Below are positions 6,748-12,947 of a DNA stretch of 16,939 nt, piece after piece. This DNA comes from Clostridiales bacterium (GTDB lineage Bacteria > Bacillota > Clostridia > Lachnospirales > Lachnospiraceae): the NCBI GenBank assembly GCA_018365455.1, contig JAGZJZ010000096.1, forward strand, positions 1-16,939. Direction: 5' to 3'. Under the pieces are notes generated by a model. The model saw nothing but the letters and a program-made list of their open reading frames with translations. It ran no database searches and had not been told where the DNA came from. The position numbers and the translations under genes are program-made. How positions within the stretch are numbered: position 1 is the first letter of the stretch; the number at the start of each line of letters is the position of its first letter.

Positions 6748-6777
6748 GAAAGAGACCATCTGAGTATGGTCTCTTTC
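6748..6777. terminator. Perfect 12-bp hairpin, possible terminator
   Basis: GAAAGAGACCAT and ATGGTCTCTTTC pair around CTGAGT. There is no long U-tract after it on either strand, so termination is uncertain. It would lie across transcription leaving the 6953-8006 segment leftward. Confidence 0.5.
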
Positions 6778-6804
6778 AGCGTATGGGAGTACTAAGTACG
6801 CATC

Positions 6805-6828
6805 CTCCGATGGTGTGGGGCATCGGAG
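6805..6828. other. Hairpin preceding three-way-junction copy 2
   Basis: CTCCGATG and CATCGGAG pair perfectly around GTGTGGGG. It may be part of a structured RNA with copy 2. A 98-codon open frame crosses this area, but it has no ribosome site and runs through the repeats, so I do not call it a gene. Confidence 0.4.
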
Positions 6829-6834
6829 AAAAGA

Positions 6835-6879
6835 AACAGAATGGAAGTGAGCCATTTTACAATTATTTCAATTGCTGTT
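6835..6879. repeat. Three-way-junction repeat, copy 2
   Basis: This has the same architecture and identical stems as copy 1 at 6598-6642, 237 bp away in the same orientation. Loop 1 reads AAGTGAG instead of TAATGAA, and loop 2 ATTTC instead of ATTGT. Confidence 0.6.
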
Positions 6880-6934
6880 GCATGAACCTATTTCTTATAG
6901 CTATCACCATTTTGAATAGATGTAAATTATTTGG

Positions 6935-6945
6935 TTACACTGATA
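6935..6945 (+). promoter_or_regulatory. Possible arm-type recombinase site beside core copy 1
   Basis: TTACACTGATA occurs here and, inverted, at 7961-7971. A related AAACTGATAA lies at 8021-8030. All three lie within 20 bases of a core-like dyad, as arm-type binding sites of tyrosine integrases do. Confidence 0.4.
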
Positions 6946-6952
6946 CCATAAT

Positions 6953-6973
6953 CGTAAAGTATACAACTTTACG
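6953..6973 (+). repeat. Recombination-core-like dyad, copy 1 (inverted relative to copy 2)
   Basis: Arms CGTAAAGT and ACTTTACG flank an asymmetric centre, ATACA. The layout of two inverted recombinase half-sites around a short overlap is that of a tyrosine recombinase core site. It lies 12 bases past the stop codon of the recombinase gene at 6985-7878. The same 21 bases occur in opposite orientation at 7986-8006. Confidence 0.7.
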
Positions 6974-6984
6974 GCTATCTTTTG

Positions 6985-7878
6985 TCATGCCATTTGCAAT
7001 TTTTCCATACTTTTTACTTTTACATCCAAATCTGAATGGATGTAAGTCGAAATTAAAACTTTTACCGTTATACCCATGATTTCCGATAGGGTCTGCAAAT
7101 CTATTCCAATGCGCAATGCATTAGTTGCGAAACTGTGACGCAAAGTGTGAAATTTCTTATATTCTACCTTACAATCTCGTAATAATTTTTCAAAATACTT
7201 TTCTAGCGTTCGTGGCTCTGTAAATTCTTTTGTATTAGTTAAAATATAGCAATCATCATATTTCTTGTTATATATCTTAGAAAATGTGTTTAAAAGAAAT
7301 TGATTAATTGGTACAGGACGTGTTGACAATGCAGACTTTGGAGAACCCAAATATAATATTGTTTTTGGTGTATCAGTCTCCATATTTTTAATTCTTTGTA
7401 CGGTATGTCTGACGGTGCAAATTTTTTTTATGTCTTTATATTTCAGGGAACACAATTCCCCCACCCTCATTCCGCATCCCAGTCCTAACAACACCAAAAA
7501 ATTACGGCTATCTAAATTTGATACAATATAGTCAATCAGCTTTTTTTGTTCTGTCTGAGAAAAAGTATCTATATCCTTTTTGATATGGGGAGGGGCAGGT
7601 ATTTCAATTTTGTCAAAGACATACTTTTGCTTGAAAGCAAAGGTAAAAGCAGACTGTAAAATCGTTTTAATATCTATAACACTTTTACTACCTAAAGTTT
7701 TCATCAATCCTGAGACAAAACCAGTAATGACCGTTACGGTAAGTTCATCCAGTTGGTAATGAGCTAATTCTGGCAGTATATAAGCATCTATTTTTCGTAA
7801 ATAGGTAGAAATCGTTGTTTTTTTGACTTCTATTTTCTTAAAATTTATCCATATATCAAATAATTCTGCAACTGTCAT
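6985..7878 (-). CDS. Tyrosine recombinase (Tn916-Int-like) inside a possible invertible segment
   Basis: A 297-residue protein from ATG 7878, with ribosome site AAGGAGA 5 bases upstream. The N-terminal half is a core-binding domain (TTISTYLRKIDAYILPELAH). The catalytic domain shows Arg138 (CGMRVGEL), Lys181 (GSPKSAL), His244 and Arg247 (HTLRHSF) and nucleophile Tyr279 (STYIHSD). The usual LGH/W motif before the tyrosine reads MGI with one residue fewer than normal, so the H/W active-site position is lost or shifted. The gene is flanked by inverted 21-bp core-like dyads at 6953-6973 and 7986-8006, which would let the enzyme invert its own gene together with the promoter at 7932-7960. It may alternatively be the integrase or resolvase of the mobilizable element. 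Its own promoter is not obvious. No terminator follows on the minus strand before the 6748-6777 hairpin. Confidence 0.85.
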   Translation of the reverse strand: MTVAELFDIWINFKKIEVKKTTISTYLRKIDAYILPELAHYQLDELTVTVITGFVSGLMKTLGSKSVIDIKTILQSAFTFAFKQKYVFDKIEIPAPPHIKKDIDTFSQTEQKKLIDYIVSNLDSRNFLVLLGLGCGMRVGELCSLKYKDIKKICTVRHTVQRIKNMETDTPKTILYLGSPKSALSTRPVPINQFLLNTFSKIYNKKYDDCYILTNTKEFTEPRTLEKYFEKLLRDCKVEYKKFHTLRHSFATNALRIGIDLQTLSEIMGITVKVLISTYIHSDLDVKVKSMEKLQMA

Positions 7879-7931
7879 TTTCTTCTCCTTTTTGTTCTGT
7901 TGTCGCTTTCAAGGAACTTTTGTCGAAACTG

Positions 7932-7960
7932 TTGACAAGTGACCAAAAGCGGCTTATAAT
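7932..7960 (+). promoter_or_regulatory. Perfect consensus sigma-A promoter reading out of the recombinase segment
   Basis: TTGACA (7932-7937), exactly 17 bases, TATAAT (7955-7960). It points right, away from the recombinase gene, across core copy 2 and into the 115-residue gene at 8085. Start of transcription is expected near 7967, about 19 bases before core copy 2. Confidence 0.8.
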
Positions 7961-7971
7961 TATCAGTGTAA
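7961..7971 (-). promoter_or_regulatory. Possible arm-type recombinase site inside the segment
   Basis: This is the inverted copy of TTACACTGATA (see 6935-6945), directly after the TATAAT box and overlapping the expected transcription start. It forms a rough outer dyad, ATTATCAGT/ACTGATAAT (7959-7967 with 8023-8031), centred on core copy 2. Recombinase binding here could also repress the promoter. Confidence 0.4.
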
Positions 7972-7985
7972 TAAAAAGTTTTAGT

Positions 7986-8006
7986 CGTAAAGTTGTATAC
8001 TTTACG
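7986..8006 (-). repeat. Recombination-core-like dyad, copy 2 (inverted relative to copy 1)
   Basis: The same 21 bases as copy 1, on the opposite strand; on the plus strand the centre reads TGTAT. Only the asymmetric centre sets the direction. Identity stops at the ends of the 21 bases, as expected for a recombinase site rather than a duplicated region. It lies in the leader of the 115-residue gene. Confidence 0.7.
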
Positions 8007-8084
8007 TAAAAAAATAAAATAAACTGATAATATTAATAATATTATGTGTAAAAAAATTTATTGTATAACAAAAGAGGTGAAACA

Positions 8085-8432
8085 ATGGAAACAAAGAAAA
8101 AAGAACATGACTACTACATGTCTATTAGAAAAAAAGCTGAGTATATTTTTAACCGTTATAATTTATTGCTAAGGATTCCCAATTTAGACTATAGCAATTA
8201 CTATTATAAAAAAATAATCTATCAAGAAATATTTAATGAATTTTTGTTAAATTTATTCAATAAAGAGATTTATGGGCTTGAATTTACTTTCACAAAGAAT
8301 GAATGGGAGTTTTTTATTGATTTTGAGTTAGACAAAATCTTAAAAGAAATCATAGCACTTTGCAGGAAAGATATAGAACAATATAAGAAAATGAATAAAA
8401 ACCGGATGTGTTTGACCACATCCGGTTTCTAA
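8085..8432 (+). CDS. Hypothetical 115-residue helical protein under the outward promoter
   Basis: I chose ATG 8085 because AGAGGTG lies 5-6 bases upstream; a TTG at 8061 is in frame but has no ribosome site. The protein is small, charged and probably mostly helical (KKAEYIFNRYNLLLRI, EWEFFIDFELDKILKEIIAL). It has no signal peptide, no membrane segment and no motif I recognise. It is expressed from the consensus promoter at 7932-7960, so its expression would depend on the orientation of the 6953-8006 segment. Its 3' end overlaps by 3 bases the stop of the convergent serine recombinase gene, and its last codons form part of the shared terminator. Excisionase, directionality factor or small regulator are possible by position only. 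Confidence 0.65.
   Translation: METKKKEHDYYMSIRKKAEYIFNRYNLLLRIPNLDYSNYYYKKIIYQEIFNEFLLNLFNKEIYGLEFTFTKNEWEFFIDFELDKILKEIIALCRKDIEQYKKMNKNRMCLTTSGF
8399..8428. terminator. Terminator shared by convergent genes
   Basis: AAACCGGATGTG and CACATCCGGTTT pair perfectly around TTTGAC. On the minus strand TTTTATTC follows, so it is a strong terminator for the serine recombinase gene; the plus-strand U-tract is weaker. Confidence 0.8.
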
Positions 8433-9907
8433 ATTTTCCACAAGATTTCAATATCTCCGTTTTGAGACAATAGAATTTTATATACTAATTCTTGCACAAT
8501 TGCTTTTTTCTTATCCATATCTAAATCATTAAAATTAATTTTGGTTTTTATTTCTAAACCATGAACCTCACTCATTTGTATGTCTAGTTCTAACTTGTTG
8601 ATTTTTTGTTGCCGTTTCTCAATTTCTCCCTTGACAGCTATAGCGGTCAAACCGCCGATTGCAATTAAATCAATCAAGTTTTTGATTTCTATTTTTAAGT
8701 CATTTACTTCATTTTGCTTTTGATATACAATTTTATTCTTTTCTTTGCTAATATTATCTAAATTATCCAATACTTTCTGTATTTCAATGCTGACAGCTTG
8801 TTGAACATCCTGAAATTTCATTTTACTAAATTTCACATCACAAAGATGAAGACCAAAACGACCGTAACAGCTTAAATATGGTGCAGAGTTCATCTTAATA
8901 GCGTAGCCACATTTAGCACATTTAATTTTTCCAGCTAATTCTTCCATCTTTGAGGGACTGTTACAATTATTTATTTGTTCGTTTGATTCTAATCTTTTTT
9001 GAACATTAATAAACTGCTGACTACTTATTATACCTGAGAAATTAGTTAAGTATATGGTTTGTTCTTTTAAGTCCGTATAGCTACGAACATTGGAGTTGCC
9101 AACCTTTTTCCCAACAATATGTGCGCTATGTTTTCCGTCCCATTCTTCCTCTTTGTTACAAAATTGACAGTTTCGTATTTGATAGTATTTGTACAATTTT
9201 TTATCAGCTATGGCATATACCGGATTCTGCAAGATACGCGCAATTGTTACATTATCAAATGTCTTTCTCTTTTTGCTTTGAAAACCTTTTGCTTCCAATA
9301 TTCGCCCAACTTTTGCCAAAGAAATCAAGTTGACATTTTCATAACAATCGAAAGCAATTTTTACAGCCTGGATTTCCTCTTCATTAATAATTAATGTCTT
9401 TTTTCCCGCCCTATTAATACCATTAGAGAATCCAAATGGAGCAGGACCTCCGGGCCAACTCCCACATTCTGCAATTCTAAAATAGTAATTATCCCTCACG
9501 CGTTGCTGTATATTTTCGCGTTCCATCTGTGCGAATACCGCTAAAATCCCCATCATAGCCCGACCTATACTGCTGGAGGTATCGAAGTTTTCTGAAACAC
9601 TTACAAATTCACAATTGTGATTTTGCATAATTTCATATAAGTTATAAAAATCTAAGATATTCCTACTAAGACGATCAAGTCTGTAAACGATCACTTTTTG
9701 TACTAGCCCATTTTTAATGTCTGTTATTAGTTTAGTTACACCAGGTCGCTTAGTATTTTTCCCAGAGAATCCTTTGTCTTCATCATAAAGCTTGTATTCT
9801 TCCTCGCTCGGTACTAAGCTTATACATTTTTCAAGTTGTGTCTCAATACTCAAACTATCCTTTTTATCCTTGCTTTGTCTTGCGTATATTGCGTTTAGAC
9901 GTTTCAT
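8429..9907 (-). CDS. Large serine recombinase (element integrase)
   Basis: A 492-residue protein. The N-terminal resolvase domain has catalytic Ser12 in YARQSKDKKDS, then VYRLDRLSRN and GILAVFAQMERENI. The central recombinase domain follows (GGPAPFGFSNG), then a zinc-ribbon region with paired cysteines (CQFC; CAKCGY ... SCYGRFGLHLC). A C-terminal coiled coil (NEVNDLKIEIKNLIDLI ... EKRQQKINKLELDIQ) comes next. These are the domains of TndX/TnpX and phage large serine integrases, which join attP and attB through a 2-base crossover with no host factors. The ribosome site GGGAGG lies about 9 bases before the ATG. The gene ends its element: about 170 bp beyond its start the sequence changes to a host deacetylase gene. 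It is probably the enzyme that made the present insertion, and it lacks visible defects. Confidence 0.92.
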   Translation of the reverse strand: MKRLNAIYARQSKDKKDSLSIETQLEKCISLVPSEEEYKLYDEDKGFSGKNTKRPGVTKLITDIKNGLVQKVIVYRLDRLSRNILDFYNLYEIMQNHNCEFVSVSENFDTSSSIGRAMMGILAVFAQMERENIQQRVRDNYYFRIAECGSWPGGPAPFGFSNGINRAGKKTLIINEEEIQAVKIAFDCYENVNLISLAKVGRILEAKGFQSKKRKTFDNVTIARILQNPVYAIADKKLYKYYQIRNCQFCNKEEEWDGKHSAHIVGKKVGNSNVRSYTDLKEQTIYLTNFSGIISSQQFINVQKRLESNEQINNCNSPSKMEELAGKIKCAKCGYAIKMNSAPYLSCYGRFGLHLCDVKFSKMKFQDVQQAVSIEIQKVLDNLDNISKEKNKIVYQKQNEVNDLKIEIKNLIDLIAIGGLTAIAVKGEIEKRQQKINKLELDIQMSEVHGLEIKTKINFNDLDMDKKKAIVQELVYKILLSQNGDIEILWKI

Positions 9908-10007
9908 GCGCCATTTCCTCCCGTGGCTTGATACGTCTTAAAATCTCGTAATATACATGTAATTTATCCTCAGTATTAAGGTTTAGAAAAGTATTTATAA
10001 CTTTCAT
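9864..10007 (-). CDS. Small ORF overlapping the serine recombinase start
   Basis: A 47-residue frame from ATG 10007 with ribosome site AAGGTGG: MKVINTFLNLNTEDKLHVYY, then EILRRIKPREE..., ending in a basic tail. It overlaps the first 44 bases of the recombinase gene in another frame and contains the recombinase ribosome site. This layout suggests translational coupling. It is predicted helical and has no family I recognise. It could be a leader peptide or a small partner such as a directionality factor; chance cannot be excluded at this length. Confidence 0.45.
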   Translation of the reverse strand: MKVINTFLNLNTEDKLHVYYEILRRIKPREEMAHETSKRNIRKTKQG

Positions 10008-10026
10008 TCAACCACCTTGTTACTTT

Positions 10027-10100
10027 GTCTTTACATATATATGATAGTAAGACGTAAACATTACCCATGTAACAATATCGGACAGCTTGGACTGGAAGGA
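10027..10100. other. Right junction of the element (attR candidate)
   Basis: A dyad GTCTTTAC (10027-10034) and GTAAGAC (10047-10053) lies in AT-rich element DNA. From about 10078 the sequence reads as deacetylase codons SDSLDWKDYG and becomes richer in G+C. The crossover is therefore near 10075-10085. The exact dinucleotide cannot be fixed without the left junction, which is outside the window. Confidence 0.55.
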
Positions 10101-10353
10101 TTACGGCGTGGAAAATATCATCCAGACCGTCACTCAGAACAAAGCCCTGGATAAAGGGGCAATCATTTTGATGCACAATGGTGCCAAATATACAGCTCAG
10201 GCGCTGGACACGATCATTACAGGTCTTCAGGATAAAGGATATGAGATTGTGCCCATATCACAACTGGTTTATACAGATAAATTCCATATGGATCAGGCAG
10301 GAAAGCAGATCAGTGATGAAGCGCAGAGTGGAACACAGGCCGGGAATAACTAA
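10078..10353 (+). pseudogene. 3' remnant of a polysaccharide deacetylase gene cut by the element
   Basis: The frame is open from 10051 to 10353 without a proper start. From about 10078 it matches the C-terminal end of NodB-type deacetylases: SDSLDWKDYGVENII, then KGAIILMHNGAKYTAQALD and GLQDKGYEIVPISQLV. The LMHNG block carries the conserved His of motif 5 in this fold. The enzyme would remove acetyl groups from peptidoglycan or related glycans at the cell surface. Roughly the last 85 residues remain; the signal and the metal-binding motifs are missing and should lie beyond the left end of the element. A short polar tail, GKQISDEAQSGTQAGNN, ends the protein. Confidence 0.8.
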
Positions 10354-10478
10354 AACGCAGTGCAGAACACATTGCAGAAGCAGAACTGAAACGCAGCGCA
10401 GAACACATTACAGAAGCAGAACTAAAACGCAGTGCAGAACACATTGCAGAAGCAGAACTGAAACGAAAAGCAGATAAC
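10353..10478 (+). repeat. 36-bp minisatellite, three copies plus a partial
   Basis: Units at 10353-10388, 10389-10424 and 10425-10460 differ at only a few positions (for example GCAGTG/GCAGCG, ATTGC/ATTAC, CTG/CTA); a diverged fourth follows. In one frame each unit reads KRSAEHIAEAEL, a charged helical 12-mer, and most differences are silent in that frame. In the deacetylase frame each unit contains a stop. There is no ribosome site for this frame, so I do not call a gene. Confidence 0.8.
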
Positions 10479-10481
10479 ACA

Positions 10482-10530
10482 AGCCGGGCAGCCCAAGATC
10501 ACATTAGGCTGTCTGGCTTTAATTCTGTTA
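10482..10530 (+). terminator. Terminator after the deacetylase gene
   Basis: AGCCGGGCAGCC (10482-10493) pairs with GGCTGTCTGGCT (10507-10518) with mismatches, followed by TTTAATTCTGTTATTT. The stretch from here to 10647 holds nothing else that I can identify. Confidence 0.65.
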
Positions 10531-10647
10531 TTTCCAGCTGCTTAAAAAGGAGTATATGATTTTATTAAGAAATAGTATCTGAGACTGTTCAGCGTACTTT
10601 TGGGGTACCATATATGGTGGCAGGAGGATGAAAAAGGAATAAAAATA

Positions 10648-10676
10648 TTGAGGTTTTAAATAGATCATGCTATACT
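10648..10676 (+). promoter_or_regulatory. Promoter of dapF
   Basis: TTGAGG (10648-10653), a 17-base spacer and TATACT (10671-10676), 40 bases before the start codon. Confidence 0.6.
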
Positions 10677-10716
10677 TATCACCGTAAATAACATATTTTT
10701 AGCGAGGAGGAATATG

Positions 10717-11550
10717 ATGAAATTTACAAAGATGCATGGAATCGGCAATGATTACGTATATGTAAACTGCTTTCAGGAGCAGGTGGCAGATCCGGGCAGA
10801 ACGGCAGTATTTGTAAGTGACAGACACTTTGGAATTGGCTCAGATGGATTGATATTAATCAAACCTTCTAAAACGGCAGATTTTATGATGGATATGTATA
10901 ACGCAGACGGCTCTCAGGGTGCAATGTGCGGAAATGGAATCCGCTGCGTGGCAAAATATGTGTATGATTATGGATTAACAGATCAGACTGATATCAGCAT
11001 AGAAACGAAAAGCGGGATTAAATATCTGCATCTTACGATAGAACAGGGTAAGGTGGCTTTTGTTAGAGTAGATATGGGTGCTCCTATACTGGAGCCCGCT
11101 AAAATACCGGTAATTTCCCAGAAAGACAGAGTAGTGGACGAGCCGGTTACCGTGGATGGAAAGACTTATCATATGACAGCAGTTTCTATGGGGAATCCCC
11201 ATACGGTTGTCTATATGGAGGATGTACAGGGATTGAAGATCGAGGAGATCGGTCCCGGTTTTGAAAATCATCCCTGTTTCCCGGATCGTGTAAATACGGA
11301 ATTTGTCCGGATTATAGACAGGCATACTGTAGAAATGCGCGTATGGGAAAGAGGCTCCGGAGAAACGCTTGCCTGCGGAACCGGTGCCTGCGCCGTAGCA
11401 GTGGCATCCATTTTAAATGGTTATACGGAAGATGAGGTTATCGTAAAGCTGCTGGGGGGAGATTTGAAAATTGAGTGGGACCGGAAAGCGGACCGCGTAT
11501 ATATGACAGGTCCGGCGTCGGTTGTTTTTGACGGTGAGATCACACTCTAA
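10717..11550 (+). CDS. dapF: Diaminopimelate epimerase
   Basis: It converts LL-diaminopimelate to meso-diaminopimelate, the lysine precursor and peptidoglycan crosslinking residue, in the cytoplasm. The 277-residue protein has all family signatures: MKFTKMHGIGNDYVYV at the start, AMCGNGIRC with the first catalytic Cys at about 71, ETKSG, GNPHTVVY, NTEFV and GSGETLACGTGACAVA with the second catalytic Cys at about 220. The second of two adjacent ATG codons (10717) gives both the canonical N-terminus and a 6-base gap from GAGGAGG; ATG 10714 is only 3 bases away. It is followed by dapL, whose product makes its substrate. The gene looks intact. Confidence 0.96.
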   Translation: MKFTKMHGIGNDYVYVNCFQEQVADPGRTAVFVSDRHFGIGSDGLILIKPSKTADFMMDMYNADGSQGAMCGNGIRCVAKYVYDYGLTDQTDISIETKSGIKYLHLTIEQGKVAFVRVDMGAPILEPAKIPVISQKDRVVDEPVTVDGKTYHMTAVSMGNPHTVVYMEDVQGLKIEEIGPGFENHPCFPDRVNTEFVRIIDRHTVEMRVWERGSGETLACGTGACAVAVASILNGYTEDEVIVKLLGGDLKIEWDRKADRVYMTGPASVVFDGEITL

Positions 11551-11635
11551 AAATCAAATGGAATCGGTTTTGTTTAAAAGTTCACAGGTTTTGTAATCAT
11601 AGTTAAAGTAACAGGAATGAAACGAGGAGGCCATT

Positions 11636-12850
11636 ATGTTTAAAATTAATGAAAATTATTTAAAATTGCCGGGAAGTTATCTCTTCTCAACAATAGGCAA
11701 AAAAGTCGCAGCATTTACGGAAGCAAATCCGGACAAAAATATAATCAGGCTGGGAATTGGTGATGTTACACAGCCCCTGGCACCGGCTATTATCACAGCC
11801 CTGCATGAAGCGGTTGATGAAATGGCAGATGCGAAAACATTTCATGGCTATGCCCCGGATCTGGGTTATGAGTTCTTAAGAAATGCCATTGCAAAAAACG
11901 ATTACGCAGACAGAGGCTGCAGTATAGCAGCGGATGAAATCTTTGTCTCAGACGGAGCAAAGTGCGATTCCGGTAATATACAGGAAATATTTAGCGTGGA
12001 TAATAAAATTGCTGTATGTGATCCGGTATATCCGGTTTATGTAGATACCAATGTAATGGCGGGAAGAACCGGAACATACGATGCCGGATCCGAGACCTGG
12101 AGTGATGTAATCTATATGCCTTGTACAGCTGAGAATAATTTTGCACCGGAACTTCCAAAAGAAAGGCCGGACATCATCTATCTTTGTTTCCCGAATAATC
12201 CAACTGGCTCCACGATCACGAAAGACCAGTTACAGGTCTGGGTAGACTATGCGAATAAAGAAGGTGCCGTCATCATATACGATGCGGCTTATGAAGCATA
12301 TATTTCGGAAGAAAATGTGCCTCATTCTGTCTATGAATGCGAAGGTGCCAGAACCTGTGCAATTGAACTTCGCAGTTTTTCTAAAAATGCGGGATTTACG
12401 GGGACACGCCTTGGGTTCACGGTAATTCCGAAAGAACTGAAAGCCGGAGATGTATCGCTTCATTCCCTGTGGGCAAGGCGTCACGGTACAAAATATAACG
12501 GGGCTCCCTATATCATCCAAAAGGCTGGAGAAGCTGTTTATTCACCTCAGGGAAAAGAACAGTTAAAGCAGCAGGTTGCATACTATATGAATAATGCCAA
12601 AGTGATCTTTGATGGCCTGAAGGATGCAGGATATACCGTATCCGGCGGAGTAAATGCGCCGTATATCTGGCTTCAGACTCCAAAGGGCATGACTTCCTGG
12701 GAATTCTTTGATTATCTGCTAGAAAAAGCGAATGTGGTTGGTACACCGGGATCCGGGTTTGGACCCAGTGGAGAAGGATATTTCCGCCTTACTGCATTTG
12801 GCAGCTTTGAAAATACAGTTGCGGCTATTGACAGAATTAAGAAAATGTAG
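11636..12850 (+). CDS. dapL: LL-diaminopimelate aminotransferase
   Basis: A PLP-dependent class I/II aminotransferase that makes LL-diaminopimelate from tetrahydrodipicolinate and glutamate in one step, bypassing the succinylase or acetylase routes. It is 404 residues long, usual for DapL. Visible motifs are the N-terminal INENYLKLPGSYLFSTIGKK, RLGIGDVTQPL, FVSDGAKCDSGNIQ, CFPNNPTGS, YDAAYEAYI and SFSKNAGFTGTRLGF, with the PLP lysine at about 250. The ribosome site is GAGGAGG. It follows dapF by 85 bases with no terminator that I can see, so the two are probably co-transcribed. DapL together with DapF is typical of many Clostridia. Confidence 0.96.
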   Translation: MFKINENYLKLPGSYLFSTIGKKVAAFTEANPDKNIIRLGIGDVTQPLAPAIITALHEAVDEMADAKTFHGYAPDLGYEFLRNAIAKNDYADRGCSIAADEIFVSDGAKCDSGNIQEIFSVDNKIAVCDPVYPVYVDTNVMAGRTGTYDAGSETWSDVIYMPCTAENNFAPELPKERPDIIYLCFPNNPTGSTITKDQLQVWVDYANKEGAVIIYDAAYEAYISEENVPHSVYECEGARTCAIELRSFSKNAGFTGTRLGFTVIPKELKAGDVSLHSLWARRHGTKYNGAPYIIQKAGEAVYSPQGKEQLKQQVAYYMNNAKVIFDGLKDAGYTVSGGVNAPYIWLQTPKGMTSWEFFDYLLEKANVVGTPGSGFGPSGEGYFRLTAFGSFENTVAAIDRIKKM

Positions 12851-12867
12851 CAGGCAGTAAAACACAT

Positions 12868-12947
12868 GCAGCCCGAAATCCTGACGGTCCTCTGGGACCA
12901 GAGCATTTTTCAAACACGCTCTATGTCTGGGTTTCGGGCTGCTTTTT
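12868..12947. terminator. Structured terminator between dapL and the DsbA-family gene
   Basis: GCAGCCCGAAA (12868-12878) pairs with TTTCGGGCTGC (12932-12942), followed by TTTTT. Inside are two further dyads, GGTCC/GGACC and AGAGC/GCTCT, so the whole can fold as a cloverleaf. It probably ends dapL and, on the other strand, the convergent gene. Confidence 0.75.

Noticed and set aside
6783..7079. 98-codon plus-strand open frame ending inside the recombinase 3' end
   Set aside because: It has no ribosome site, crosses a hairpin, the three-way-junction repeat and core copy 1, and overlaps the recombinase gene antisense.
1401..7928. Shared TTTGTCGAAA upstream of the promoters at 1449 and 7932, suggesting a common regulator
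   Set aside because: Ten-base matches are frequent by chance in AT-rich DNA, and the distances to the promoters differ.
6953..8006. The two 21-bp dyads as attL and attR of a small integrated element
   Set aside because: Integration produces direct repeats; these are inverted as judged by the asymmetric centre. It is kept only as a weaker alternative.
10178..10477. 99-codon frame rich in Cys, Arg and Thr
   Set aside because: It is the shadow of the deacetylase remnant and minisatellite in another frame, with no ribosome site.
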